In this document: positions 24,078 to 27,232 of the stretch, piece after piece
Layout of the letters: every line of letters begins with the position of its first letter
Position numbering within the stretch: position 1 is the stretch's first letter
From: Temnopleurus reevesii
Lineage: Eukaryota; Echinodermata; Echinoidea; Temnopleuroida; Temnopleuridae
Length of the DNA stretch: 28,076 nt
Assembly (NCBI GenBank): GCA_036244855.1
Contig: BQKZ01002311.1
Location: forward strand, 10,882-38,957
Direction: 5' to 3'
Position numbers and translations under genes: made by a program
Notes under the pieces: model-generated
The model's database searches: none
What the model was told of the DNA's origin: nothing
The model's input: the letters and a program-made list of their open reading frames with translations, nothing else

Positions 24078-27053
24078 GTGATAATTATGATGATGATGAT
24101 GATGATGATGATGATTACGACAATGATTATGGTGATGTGTGAAATGATTTATAGTTGTGATCATGCCATTAACAGAAATGATGACAATGAAAAATATAAT
24201 GATGATGGTGATGGTCATCTGGGGGTATATTTGACACTTTAGTAAGTATTAAAAAGCTAAATTAACAAGAAATATTAGGGTACTACTATTCTCTTCTTAT
24301 AGACCATTCAATGATAATCTTTTCATCCAACCTAGGTGGAATTGTTTACCAGATAAGGTTGCATCATTCATCTTGCTAAAACTGCTCGCCAGCCAACCAG
24401 CTCCTTGCGATGTCCTCACACTACAGGTAGATTGCAATTGCATTCAAATTTAATTTCTTATCCAATGAGGTGCTACCATTTGCTCAAATAACACCTCTTC
24501 CATCCTGGATAGATTCAGTCTTTGGGGGTGTTGGTAGAACCGTGTAATTGCAATTTCCCGGTGATCTGCATGCGCTTTTTAAAATCGTTGTTTTATGCAT
24601 TTCTCATTAAAGAGCACAGACCATTAGGGAATGAAAAGACTCATATTCGTCTGCAACTTATTTGCAGTTAATTTGCAATTGATTGCAAGTTTCTGGCAAC
24701 ACCTCTGGAGATTTAATTTGGGGATAATTCAAACATCTCTCGGATAAAGATAATTTTTTTTTGAAATTCTACTTTGATTTTGTTAAGATTTCTGTTTGTA
24801 CATTTTAAGAAATTTATGGTTAATTTGTCACAGTTCAACATTTGACTTGATTGAAATGTTCAGTAACCCAAACTGGAGAAATGTATGTTATTGTAAACCC
24901 TGCACTTGCGAGGGAGAGAGAGAATTTAAGTTAAGAGTTGTCATTCAATTTGGTTATTTATGCCTAAATTACATTGCCTGCCATTTACAGACTCTGCTGT
25001 CCCTAGATACTTTATTAGCAACTCTGATAATGTCAAACACTGGTGCGTCAATGAGATACGAACTGTCCTCTATCCTGCAGCCATTGATTGATGTCCTTGT
25101 CCTCTGTTCTGATCATCAGACAACGTTGGGCTCGGTCCTTATGGCCGTCATTGGAAAGTAAATCATCTTATCACACTAGATGAAAATTTCTGTAAGCTGA
25201 ACTAGCAGCCTATTTATTGATGTAAACCCTGCTATAACATTTCCTTCCTTTTATATGCATTCATTCTACAGACTCTGCTTTCCCGTGATGCTCTGTTAGC
25301 AACACTAATGATGTCCAACACTGGTGCATCAGTGAGATACGAGCTTTCTTCAATCCTACAACCATTGATTGATCCAGCGACGTTGGGCTCAGTCCTTATG
25401 GCTGTCATCGAAAAGTAAATTTTCAGTATGCTGAACTAGAGTAAATCGGCCATAACATTTCCTTCCTTTTTATATGCATTCATTCTACAGACTCTGCTTT
25501 CCCGTGATGCTCTGTTAGCAACACTAATGATGTCCAACACTGGTGCGTCAGTGAGATACGAGCTTTCTTCAATCCTACAGCCATTGATTGATGTTCTTGT
25601 CCTGTGCTCTGATCATCCGACGAAGTTGGGATCGGTACTTATGGCTGTTATCGAAAAGTAAATCATCTTATCACACTACATGTAGATGAAATTTTCTGTA
25701 AGCTGAACTAGCGACATATTTATTGATGTAAACCCTGCCATAACCTTACCTACCTTTTTGGGTATTAATTCTACAGGCTCTGCTTTCCCGCGATGCTCTG
25801 CTAGCAACACTGATGATGTCAAACACGGGTGCGTCCGTGAGATATGAACTGTCTTCAATCCTACAGCCATTGATTGATGTCCTAGTCCTCTGTTCTGATC
25901 ATCCGACGACGTTGGGCTCGGTCCTTATGGCTGTCATTGAAAAGTAAGTTATCAAAACAAAGCTTTTTGGAATTATATTATTTGGCTTGTAGAGAAAGTT
26001 TTTCATATTGAAATAGCTAGATGTTTTAATTTCTTGATTAAAATCCATGAACATGTAGAAATCAATGATTTTATGACGATTAGTGTTTTAGACGATATAG
26101 AAAATGATACTGAAACGAAACCATTATGGCATGGATAAAAGAGAAACTGATCTTAAGAAGTATTTATCTATGCTTTGAAAGAAAGACTCAAGATCAATTT
26201 TACACTAAGTCGATAGAAATCAATGATTAATTTACCTATTGAATTAGCGCATTACAGGTATGTTTAATTAAGTTCATTTTCATGTGATGTAAATGATGTA
26301 ATTTGATTTGTAATTGTTTGTTTTGTGTGTTAAAGATATCAATAAATGTAATTTGGAAAAAAAATCAGGGGGGTGCTGTTACAAAGCTGTAATTGATTGC
26401 AAATCAAATTGAGATGTGTATTTTTCATACATACGAAATGGTTGAAAATAGAAGTGTTTGGAATAATGTAGCGTACGAATGAATTAACCTTTTATCTTTT
26501 AGTTAGTTTTCATATTCTCACAAACCAAATGTATTAAAGACATTATATACCTGTAACATTGTTTTCGTTTAGAAATTCTCAACTGCCAAATCCTAAATGC
26601 TACCTTAATGGTTTAATTTCCATAAACTAAGCTGTAAAGATATTAGGCTTCAAAATCAATGTTTAGTGCTCCCAAAAGCTAAAATTAAAAATATGACGTA
26701 GGCAGGCACACTGTGCACCAGTGAAGCACCTGTGGTACACTTTATTCAATTTTCATAAATATCTTAATATTGCCTGTATAACTTCGTTCTTCTTTGCATT
26801 TTTTGTTGTTTTTTCATCAATCTGAATGTAATAATGTAGGTCAGACAGCTTGATTTGATAATTCTTTAAATAAAAAAAATGATGTGTGACAATGTCTTTA
26901 ATCATCCAGTTTTTTTAATTGCATTTTATTTTTTTGTTATCTCAGGCAAGATAATTGGCCCATGTTTCGGTATGATAGCCTCCCTGGGAAGACAACCTCA
27001 GTTCCTGATTGGTTATCTTGTCTTTTCAATGTTCTCAGACCTTTCATCTTGAG
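2550..27053 (+). CDS. KIAA0825: KIAA0825-like protein, 17 coding exons, 3' end outside window
   Basis: Spliced gene. My join is 2550-2671, 3817-3988, 5800-5964, 6549-6755, 7259-7661, 8401-8559, 8819-9000, 9981-10134, 13344-13387, 15189-15332, 20922-21067, 21518-21668, 22267-22457, 23327-23668, 24303-24426, one of four exon-16 copies (here 25777-25943), and 26946-27053. Every junction is GT/AG and every phase matches, giving about 993 codons without a stop. The identification rests on remembered similarity to vertebrate KIAA0825 (DUF4495 family), strongest in exons 12-14 (ILQDAESHNW, CSYSIQMWH, TSPMGDLYK) and in exon 1 (DIDEQLKQ); no alignment was run. The human protein is about 1,275 residues, so roughly 280 C-terminal residues are missing here. 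No signal peptide or membrane segment is evident; the sequence looks like a mostly helical soluble protein. Biochemical function is unknown; human loss-of-function variants are associated with postaxial polydactyly type A10. Oddity: six exons have tandem copies. Confidence 0.87.
2672..2992. other. Intron 1, first part
   Basis: Ordinary AT-rich intron sequence after exon 1. No gene or repeat was recognised before the exon-2 array. Confidence 0.5.
3236..3340 (+). pseudogene. Degenerate exon-2 copy, no acceptor and stop
   Basis: This is homologous to the first 105 bases or so of exon 2 (IEETLQK... reading), but the acceptor has changed from TCATAG to CCCCAT and an in-frame TAA lies at 3264-3266. 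It joins SINE sequence at its 3' end and has no donor. It is a dead exon copy. Confidence 0.8.
3531..3648 (+). pseudogene. Exon-2 copy with intact acceptor but premature stop
   Basis: The acceptor TCGTCATAG at 3522-3530 is intact and the frame (IEKSLQKLVQ..., DNIYTNIKDA) is open for 38 codons before a TGA at 3646-3648 inside the fused SINE. No good donor follows. If exon 1 splices here the product would be truncated, so it behaves as a potential poison terminal exon. It differs from the real exon 2 by several amino-acid changes. Confidence 0.75.
3817..3988 (+). CDS. KIAA0825: KIAA0825-like coding exon 2 (functional copy)
   Basis: The acceptor is TCATCATAG and the donor ATT|GTGAGT. The first base completes the Lys codon from exon 1, and 57 codons follow (IEETLQKLVQATNSLSLDNN..., ending DVNKLLKTI), leaving phase 0. 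It is the last of a tandem series and the only copy that runs past the CAGACACCC point to a donor. The segment is predicted helical and corresponds to the N-terminal helical region of the family. Confidence 0.85.
3989..4520. other. Intron 2, first part
   Basis: AT-rich. TTTATTTTTGTTTATTTTCATTTATTT low complexity lies near 4186-4215. No coding potential was seen. Confidence 0.5.
4521..4696. mobile_element. Tourist-like MITE, copy 1 (TAA target duplication)
   Basis: The termini are GGGGGTGTTGCTCAAAA and TTTTGAGCAACACCCCA, flanked by TAA at 4518-4520 and 4697-4699. The body has repeated GCAATTGATCGCAAGTTGCA and TTTGCAGTTGAT subterminal motifs in opposite orientation. The 3-bp TWA duplication and G-rich ends fit the PIF/Harbinger group. 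The 72-codon frame over it is not a gene. Confidence 0.75.
4697..5487. other. Intron 2, middle part
   Basis: AT-rich intron DNA. No exon, RNA or clear repeat was recognised. Confidence 0.5.
5488..5623 (+). mobile_element. SINE 3' fragment with (ATT)n tail
   Basis: Contains GGTGTACTTGTTGCTATGCC, then AATTAAGCGCTATATAAATT and a TATTATTATT tail. The AAGCGCTATATAAA plus (ATT)n end is shared with the SINE at 2128. Confidence 0.6.
5800..5964 (+). CDS. KIAA0825: KIAA0825-like coding exon 3
   Basis: This is 55 codons, phase 0 in and 0 out (LQHAVNHPNS... to INTIGDSLEQ), with donor CAG|GTAATA. Two acceptors six bases apart (AACAG at 5799 and CTACAG at 5805) both keep the frame and differ only by Leu-Gln. 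The upstream one is chosen because the family has a matching LQ at this point. Confidence 0.85.
6172..6352 (-). mobile_element. SINE in reverse orientation
   Basis: Read on the minus strand, it carries a tRNA-like head ending in a GGTTCGAA-type B box (seen on + as ATTCGAACTTACGATCC), then the CAGGTGAATGGGTACCTG body. It is the least disrupted copy of the piece fused to the exon-2 array. Confidence 0.65.
6549..6755 (+). CDS. KIAA0825: KIAA0825-like coding exon 4
   Basis: This is 69 codons, phase 0 in and out, with acceptor GTACTAG and donor AAG|GTAATA. The translation has SLWEEIRSRLKRFFLDRLH, then RIEYLQSLCILYPIKEVW. Both blocks resemble the vertebrate pattern of a W-(D/E)-(D/E)-I-R helix followed by a LYP...EV motif. 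Confidence 0.88.
6793..7035. mobile_element. hAT-like MITE with CAGGGTGC ends, copy 1
   Basis: Starts CAGGGTGC and ends GCACCCTG, with GGGCAAG / CTTGCCC-type motifs inside and a TATA microsatellite near 6890-6915. The other copy, at 14555, is in the opposite orientation and shares GCTACAAGAATTTTTT and AGTTGCCCT.TCGGGC. CAGRG termini suggest hAT, but I see no 8-bp duplication here. Confidence 0.65.
7259..7661 (+). CDS. KIAA0825: KIAA0825-like coding exon 5 (largest exon)
   Basis: This is 134 codons plus one base (VATFLRENLSTSNVDIAE... to KKKSTVE). The acceptor is ACATTTAG and the donor GAAG|GTATGG, phase 0 in and phase 1 out. The first 90 residues are acidic and helical (FHAMLEDECALYLADVFEGE). 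They are followed by a flexible Gly/Ser-rich stretch (GGRGASSSSSSNGS) and a lysine-rich end, a likely disordered linker. GC content is much higher than in the flanking introns. Confidence 0.88.
7662..8400. other. Intron 5
   Basis: Very AT-rich intron. No repeat or gene was recognised. Confidence 0.5.
8401..8559 (+). CDS. KIAA0825: KIAA0825-like coding exon 6
   Basis: The acceptor is TCTCGTACAG and the donor AGAG|GTAAGA, phase 1 in and 1 out. The first two bases complete Asp and 52 codons follow (SVVMNHDDIQRYMKIVTLLH, then DLNQRLCQLS). The helix HDDIQRYMKIVTLLHDL lines up with the KFLSQLIKSF-type helix I recall in the vertebrate protein. Confidence 0.86.
8819..9000 (+). CDS. KIAA0825: KIAA0825-like coding exon 7
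   Basis: The acceptor is AATTTTTCAG and the donor CAG|GTATGT, phase 1 in and 0 out; 61 codons including the split Gly. The product is proline, glycine and arginine rich (MPSEHTGRGVLPEAIPPPFG, then VMPGMVGSDYGGRRSSPVVD) and probably disordered. The 3' 87 bases are repeated three more times downstream. Confidence 0.8.
9095..9517 (+). repeat. Three partial tandem copies of exon 7 3' end
   Basis: Copies begin at about 9095, 9263 and 9431, with periods of 168 bp after a first step of 181 bp from the true exon (8914). Each carries the PPFGVMP...GSDYGGRR...VVDSP.HQ segment preceded by a pyrimidine-rich spacer, and all three stay open in the exon frame. The donor is lost in the first two (CAG|GG and CAATC) but kept in the last (CAG|GTATAT at 9518). 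None has a clear acceptor. The 181-bp first step shifts frame, so reading on from the real exon stops at 9136-9138. Confidence 0.8.
9981..10134 (+). CDS. KIAA0825: KIAA0825-like coding exon 8
   Basis: The acceptor is CTCTATTGCAG and the donor TGTG|GTATGT, phase 0 in and 1 out, 51 codons plus one base. It reads LSKWNWSCVVENLTSLVIRS, then a strongly charged helix (ISKQAEELLKERCGAEEEKM, then KKEKK) that may form a coiled coil. The WNWSCVVENL block resembles the W..AF.E....M pattern in vertebrates. Confidence 0.85.
10288..10429 (+). pseudogene. Near-identical second copy of exon 8, no acceptor
   Basis: This starts right after a single ambiguous base at 10287 and repeats exon 8 from its thirteenth base to the donor GTATGT at 10430. 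It differs at only three positions, all synonymous. Homology continues into the intron, more loosely, to about 10520. The first 12 exon bases and the acceptor are absent. It could be a recent duplication or two alleles joined in the assembly. Confidence 0.8.
10520..11123. other. Intron 8, first part
   Basis: Mixed-composition intron DNA. I saw no exon, RNA or element. Confidence 0.45.
11124..11259. repeat. 136-bp near-perfect palindrome (foldback)
   Basis: The outer arms, 11124-11142 and 11241-11259, are perfect 19-bp complements (AATCAAATATACCATGCAC). The next arms, 11147-11170 and 11209-11232, are perfect 24-bp complements. The inner arms, GGTGACTGGCAT and ATGCCGGTCACC, match 11 of 12 around a 6-base loop. 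The transcript would fold into one long hairpin. Confidence 0.9.
11258..11605. mobile_element. Inverted-repeat-bounded segment, possible MITE
   Basis: TTTATATCCTACACGTAAG at 11258-11276 is matched in inverse by CTTATGAGTAGGATATAAA at 11587-11605 (16 of 19). A third CATATCCTACTTGTAA lies at about 11302. The interior is unusually CpG-rich for an intron. It may be one element together with the adjacent palindrome. Confidence 0.5.
11460..11508. promoter_or_regulatory. Two perfect CRE/ATF sites (TGACGTCA)
   Basis: TGACGTCA occurs at 11460-11467 and 11501-11508, 41 bp apart, just after a GCCGCCATTGTT (YY1-like) site near 11400 and several CG-rich motifs. They may be an intronic enhancer or promoter, or the promoter of a mobile element; no activity is shown. 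Confidence 0.4.
11610..11705 (+). repeat. Dispersed repeat, copy 1
   Basis: TTTGCCAAAACCTAGACG..., AAACTCAGCTGTAAAAATAT and CAGGCTTCAAAAT match in order the segment at about 26577-26665. It is an old dispersed repeat of unknown class. Confidence 0.5.
11706..12729. other. Intron 8, AT-rich part with (TA)n
   Basis: Contains an A-rich run and (AT)n at 12115-12170 and another (TA)n near 12284-12302. A TTGACAAAGGTCTATGGCCG segment near 12174 looks transposon-like but I cannot name it. No gene. Confidence 0.4.
12730..12948 (+). mobile_element. SINE lacking its tRNA head
   Basis: TTCAGCAAGAAATTCATCCA, CTGCACTCAACC and GGGTACCTGGTAGG match the body of the SINE at 2128. It ends AAGCGCTATGTAAAAG and (ATT)n. 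Confidence 0.7.
12990..13201 (+). mobile_element. Second SINE-like 3' fragment
   Basis: Has GGTGCTATTTGGGTACCGGT, an AAGCGCTAAATCA motif and a tail of TATTATTATT then GTTGTTGTT. It is diverged from the neighbouring copy and may be a related subfamily. Confidence 0.55.
13344..13387 (+). CDS. KIAA0825: KIAA0825-like coding exon 9 (44-nt microexon)
   Basis: The acceptor is AATTTTTCAG and the donor CAG|GTGAGT, phase 1 in and 0 out. It encodes DVSKRHLAKPFLICQ, including the Asp split with exon 8. The short length and good splice sites support a real exon, and the phases bridge exons 8 and 10 exactly. Direct splicing of exon 8 to exon 10 would shift frame. Confidence 0.72.
13498..13700 (+). repeat. 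(TTC)n / (TTG)n pyrimidine-rich microsatellite
   Basis: About 200 bases of TTC, TTG, TCTTC and CTCTT repeats begin some 110 bases after the donor of microexon 9. The frames across it encode only Phe, Ser, Leu or Lys/Glu runs and are not genes. Confidence 0.9.
13701..14554. other. Intron 9, middle part
   Basis: AT-rich intron sequence with no recognised element. Confidence 0.45.
14555..14775. mobile_element. CAGGRTGCTACAAG MITE, copy 2
   Basis: Starts CAGGATGCTACAAGAA and ends GTAGCGCCCTG, flanked by AGTAG on both sides (14550-14554 and 14776-14780). It is homologous to the reverse complement of 6793-7035. The 5-bp flanking match may be the target duplication. Confidence 0.65.
15021..15113 (+). 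repeat. (AAT)n / (GATAAT)n microsatellite
   Basis: AATAATAAT followed by GATAATGATAAT repeats, about 75 bases before the exon 10 acceptor. Confidence 0.85.
15189..15332 (+). CDS. KIAA0825: KIAA0825-like coding exon 10
   Basis: The acceptor is TTTATTTCAG and the donor AAG|GTAATG, phase 0 in and out, 48 codons. It reads SAATSSFINS, SVLSLVVMGT, DKVLQPIRAG, ILEMMSSSLL, ELYQHFTK. It is amphipathic and helical and matches the family's central helical region before the ILQDAES motif. A long purine-rich tract and the scaffold gap follow in the intron. Confidence 0.86.
15355..15675 (+). repeat. Polypurine tract ending in poly-G
   Basis: Almost pure A/G on the + strand: GGGAGG blocks, then GAGAGA and GATA repeats, then about 30 G in a row (from about 15627), running to the gap. 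It is likely to form G-quadruplex or triplex and to block sequencing. Confidence 0.9.
15676..16059. other. Scaffold gap, 384 N
   Basis: All bases are N. The gap lies in intron 10 next to the poly-G run; the purine-rich sequence resumes briefly after it. Confidence 1.
16060..18627. other. Intron 10, long featureless part
   Basis: AT-rich intron. Near 16505-16565, ATCCACCCAGTGGGTGCTCA followed by AGGCGCTTAC looks like a fragment of another short repeat. A run of G lies near 17850. No exon with matching phase was found, and none is needed because exons 10 and 11 are both phase 0. Confidence 0.45.
18628..18660. repeat. Perfect 12-bp stem-loop
   Basis: GATTCTAGGCAA and TTGCCTAGAATC are exact reverse complements separated by nine bases. 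A single compact hairpin in otherwise unremarkable intron sequence. Confidence 0.8.
18661..19483. other. Intron 10, last part before the exon-11 array
   Basis: No gene or repeat was recognised. Confidence 0.45.
19484..20921 (+). repeat. Array of exon-11 copies with splice acceptors
   Basis: Eight extra copies of the 5' part of exon 11, each led by a pyrimidine tract and CAG, start at 19638, 19797, 19958, 20109, 20298, 20458, 20617 and 20772; the functional exon starts at 20922. Periods are 150-189 bp. A more worn unit without the acceptor part precedes them (19484-19616). Each unit repeats the LLEVFNQSSSETGSLHGHTR segment and ends in a shared spacer (CTCCAGATGGAGCCATTTC type) with no donor. 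Several carry stops or frameshifts: TAG at 20488-20490, a frameshift in the second copy after HTR, and a shift in the copy at 20772. Confidence 0.9.
20922..21067 (+). CDS. KIAA0825: KIAA0825-like coding exon 11 (functional copy)
   Basis: The acceptor is TCTTTCTCACAG and the donor CCAA|GTAAGT, phase 0 in and 2 out, 48 codons plus two bases. It reads LLEVFNHSSS, ETGSLHGHTR, DLCVLLSSAV, WLQVELAGYK, RLLDEEEA. It is the last member of the array and the only one that continues through WLQVELAGYKRLL to a donor. The Lys at the junction is completed by exon 12. Confidence 0.87.
21241..21394. mobile_element. Tourist-like MITE, copy 2 (TAA target duplication)
   Basis: Begins GGGAGTGTTGCTAGAA and ends TTCTAGCAACACCTGG, flanked by TAA at 21238-21240 and 21395-21397. 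It shares AATCAAAATCGTTGTTTCATGC and the TTGCAGTTAATT type motifs with the copy at 4521. Confidence 0.78.
21518..21668 (+). CDS. KIAA0825: KIAA0825-like coding exon 12 (ILQDAESHNW motif)
   Basis: The acceptor is CCTTTGCAG and the donor GAG|GTAAGT, phase 2 in and 0 out, 50 codons after the split Lys. It reads RLFGGIEKQVSQLETVIRQQ, then AVSTVILQDAESHNWADQRP and FFE. The ILQDAESHNW block is almost identical to the one I recall for human KIAA0825 (ILQDAESHHW) and is the strongest single family marker in the window. Confidence 0.92.
21976..22084 (+). repeat. (GAT/GAC)n microsatellite
   Basis: GATGATAAGGATGAGG, then GACGACGACGAC and GATGATGAT. It ends about 40 bases before the truncated exon-13 copy. 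Confidence 0.85.
22126..22266 (+). pseudogene. Truncated upstream copy of exon 13 with in-frame stop
   Basis: The acceptor CATTTTTCAG is intact and the frame repeats exon 13 for 38 codons (DERCSYSIQMWHLYLQRLRY, ELFTVCPSSEAQHIFAS) before diverging into intron-like sequence and a TAG at 22264-22266. That TAG also serves as the acceptor dinucleotide of the real exon 13. There is no donor. Against the real copy I count 11 synonymous and about 3 amino-acid-changing codon differences. Confidence 0.82.
22267..22457 (+). CDS. KIAA0825: KIAA0825-like coding exon 13 (SIQMWH motif)
   Basis: The acceptor is CATCTATAG and the donor TTCAG|GTGAGT, phase 0 in and 2 out, 63 codons plus two bases. It reads DERCSYSIQMWHLYLQRLRY, ELFTVCSPSEAQHIFASVLS, ESLTLLSYRYNKAQPSYKRT, HQF. 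The CS.SIQMWH opening and the S.SLLS.RY...QPS.KRT.Q end closely parallel the vertebrate protein. Confidence 0.9.
22484..22674. mobile_element. Tourist-like MITE, copy 3 (worn left end)
   Basis: Right end CTAGCAACACCCCC and left end GTGGTTGTTGCTACAAAA. Inside are GCAAATCAACTGCAAATCAG and TTTGCAATTGATCGCAAC. No clear target duplication. Confidence 0.6.
22675..23326. other. Intron 13, second part
   Basis: T- and G-runs near 22810-22833 and a short tandem GTCGGGCT pair near 22770. Otherwise nothing recognised. Confidence 0.45.
23327..23668 (+). CDS. KIAA0825: KIAA0825-like coding exon 14
   Basis: The acceptor is CATCTTTCAG and the donor CAAGG|GTAAGA, phase 2 in and 2 out, 113 codons plus split ends. 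It reads ADITTVLLTTLTHLWSACTT, then the proline-rich QQLVLPPSLLSSAPHFPLNS, NIHNAASCLLGALSVVTSPM, GDLYKVYKKGFQ, and a charged tail ending LAWVRPTLFDQLEQ. The D(I/V)TT(V/I)L start and the TSPMGDLYK segment match the DVTTIL and TSPLTELYK pattern of vertebrates. Confidence 0.9.
23733..24142 (+). repeat. (GAT)n tract with 63-bp higher-order repeat
   Basis: GGTGGT and GATGGT repeats pass into long GATGAT runs. GGTGATAATTATGAT recurs at 23951, 24014 and 24077, a 63-bp higher-order period. It lies in intron 14. The frames across it encode poly-Asp, poly-Met or, on the minus strand, poly-His and are not genes. Confidence 0.92.
24303..24426 (+). CDS. KIAA0825: KIAA0825-like coding exon 15
   Basis: The acceptor is CTCTTCTTATAG and the donor CAG|GTAGAT, phase 2 in and 0 out, 41 codons after the split Gly. 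It reads PFNDNLFIQPRWNCLPDKVA, SFILLKLLASQPAPCDVLTL, Q. The QPRWN motif parallels QPRCNW in the human protein as I remember it. Confidence 0.85.
24523..24708. mobile_element. Tourist-like MITE, copy 4
   Basis: Starts TGGGGGTGTTGGTAGAA and ends TTTCTGGCAACACCTCTGG, with AAAATCGTTGTTTTATGCAT and TTTGCAATTGATTGCAAG inside. It belongs to the same family as 4521 and 21241; the target duplication is not clear. Confidence 0.62.
24991..25157 (+). CDS. KIAA0825: KIAA0825-like alternative exon 16, copy a
   Basis: The acceptor is CCATTTACAG and the donor GGAAA|GTAAAT. It is 167 nt, phase 0 in and 2 out. It reads TLLSLDTLLATLIMSNTGAS, MRYELSSILQPLIDVLVLCS, DHQTTLGSVLMAVIG. It is the most diverged of four tandem copies: about seven residue differences from copy d (for example L for R at position 5, M for V at 21, Q for P, G for E near the end). 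It has no stop and good splice sites. Confidence 0.8.
25272..25414 (+). CDS. KIAA0825: KIAA0825-like alternative exon 16, copy b (8-codon deletion)
   Basis: The acceptor is CATTCTACAG and the donor GAAAA|GTAAAT. It is 143 nt because exactly 24 bases are missing, removing VLVLCSDH and leaving QPLIDPATLGSV. The deletion keeps the frame and both splice phases. Otherwise it is nearly identical to copy c, so it is a recent duplicate. It may encode a variant or be on its way to decay. Confidence 0.7.
25491..25657 (+). CDS. KIAA0825: KIAA0825-like alternative exon 16, copy c
   Basis: The acceptor is CATTCTACAG and the donor GAAAA|GTAAAT. It is 167 nt, phase 0 in and 2 out. It reads TLLSRDALLATLMMSNTGAS, VRYELSSILQPLIDVLVLCS, DHPTKLGSVLMAVIE. 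Against copy d, 19 substitutions fall in the exon and 17 are synonymous, which indicates long selection on the protein sequence of both. Confidence 0.82.
25777..25943 (+). CDS. KIAA0825: KIAA0825-like alternative exon 16, copy d
   Basis: The acceptor is AATTCTACAG and the donor GAAAA|GTAAGT, the best donor of the four copies. It is 167 nt, phase 0 in and 2 out. It reads ALLSRDALLATLMMSNTGAS, VRYELSSILQPLIDVLVLCS, DHPTTLGSVLMAVIE. I use it as the default exon in the gene model because of its donor, but any one of copies a, c and d gives an intact frame. Confidence 0.84.
25944..26945. other. Intron 16 (after last exon-16 copy)
   Basis: AT-rich. At 26367-26410 a lone GGGGGGTGCTGTTACAAAGC plus AATTGATTGCAAATC looks like one end of the Tourist-like family. 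At 26577-26665 is a second copy of the dispersed repeat seen at 11610. No exon was found. Confidence 0.5.
26946..27053 (+). CDS. KIAA0825: KIAA0825-like coding exon 17 (last in window)
   Basis: The acceptor is GTTATCTCAG and the donor TTGAG|GTAAGA, phase 2 in and 2 out. It reads (K)QDNWPMFRYDSLPGKTTSVP, DWLSCLFNVLRPFIL. The phase fits the end of every exon-16 copy. The reading frame is still open at the donor, so more exons follow outside the window. Confidence 0.82.
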
Positions 27054-27232
27054 GTAAGATGGAGAGAATAATGGAAAAGGAGTGAGATGGAGGGGGAGGA
27101 AGTGGTGGTTTGGGGAGCAAGTGAGAGAAATTGCAGGAGAAACGTGTCTTCATTTTTTTTCTAACAAGACAATTTATGAACTGAAATGCAAATTTTTGTG
27201 AGACACCACTGTCACTTTGAGGAGAGATACAG

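Noticed and set aside
23403..24242. Long open frames of poly-Asp, poly-Met and poly-His over the GAT tract
   Set aside because: They are frames of a trinucleotide microsatellite in intron 14; the longest minus-strand frame is partly the antisense of exon 14.
25676..25870. Minus-strand 64-codon open frame
   Set aside because: It is mostly antisense of exon 16 copy d and its upstream intron.
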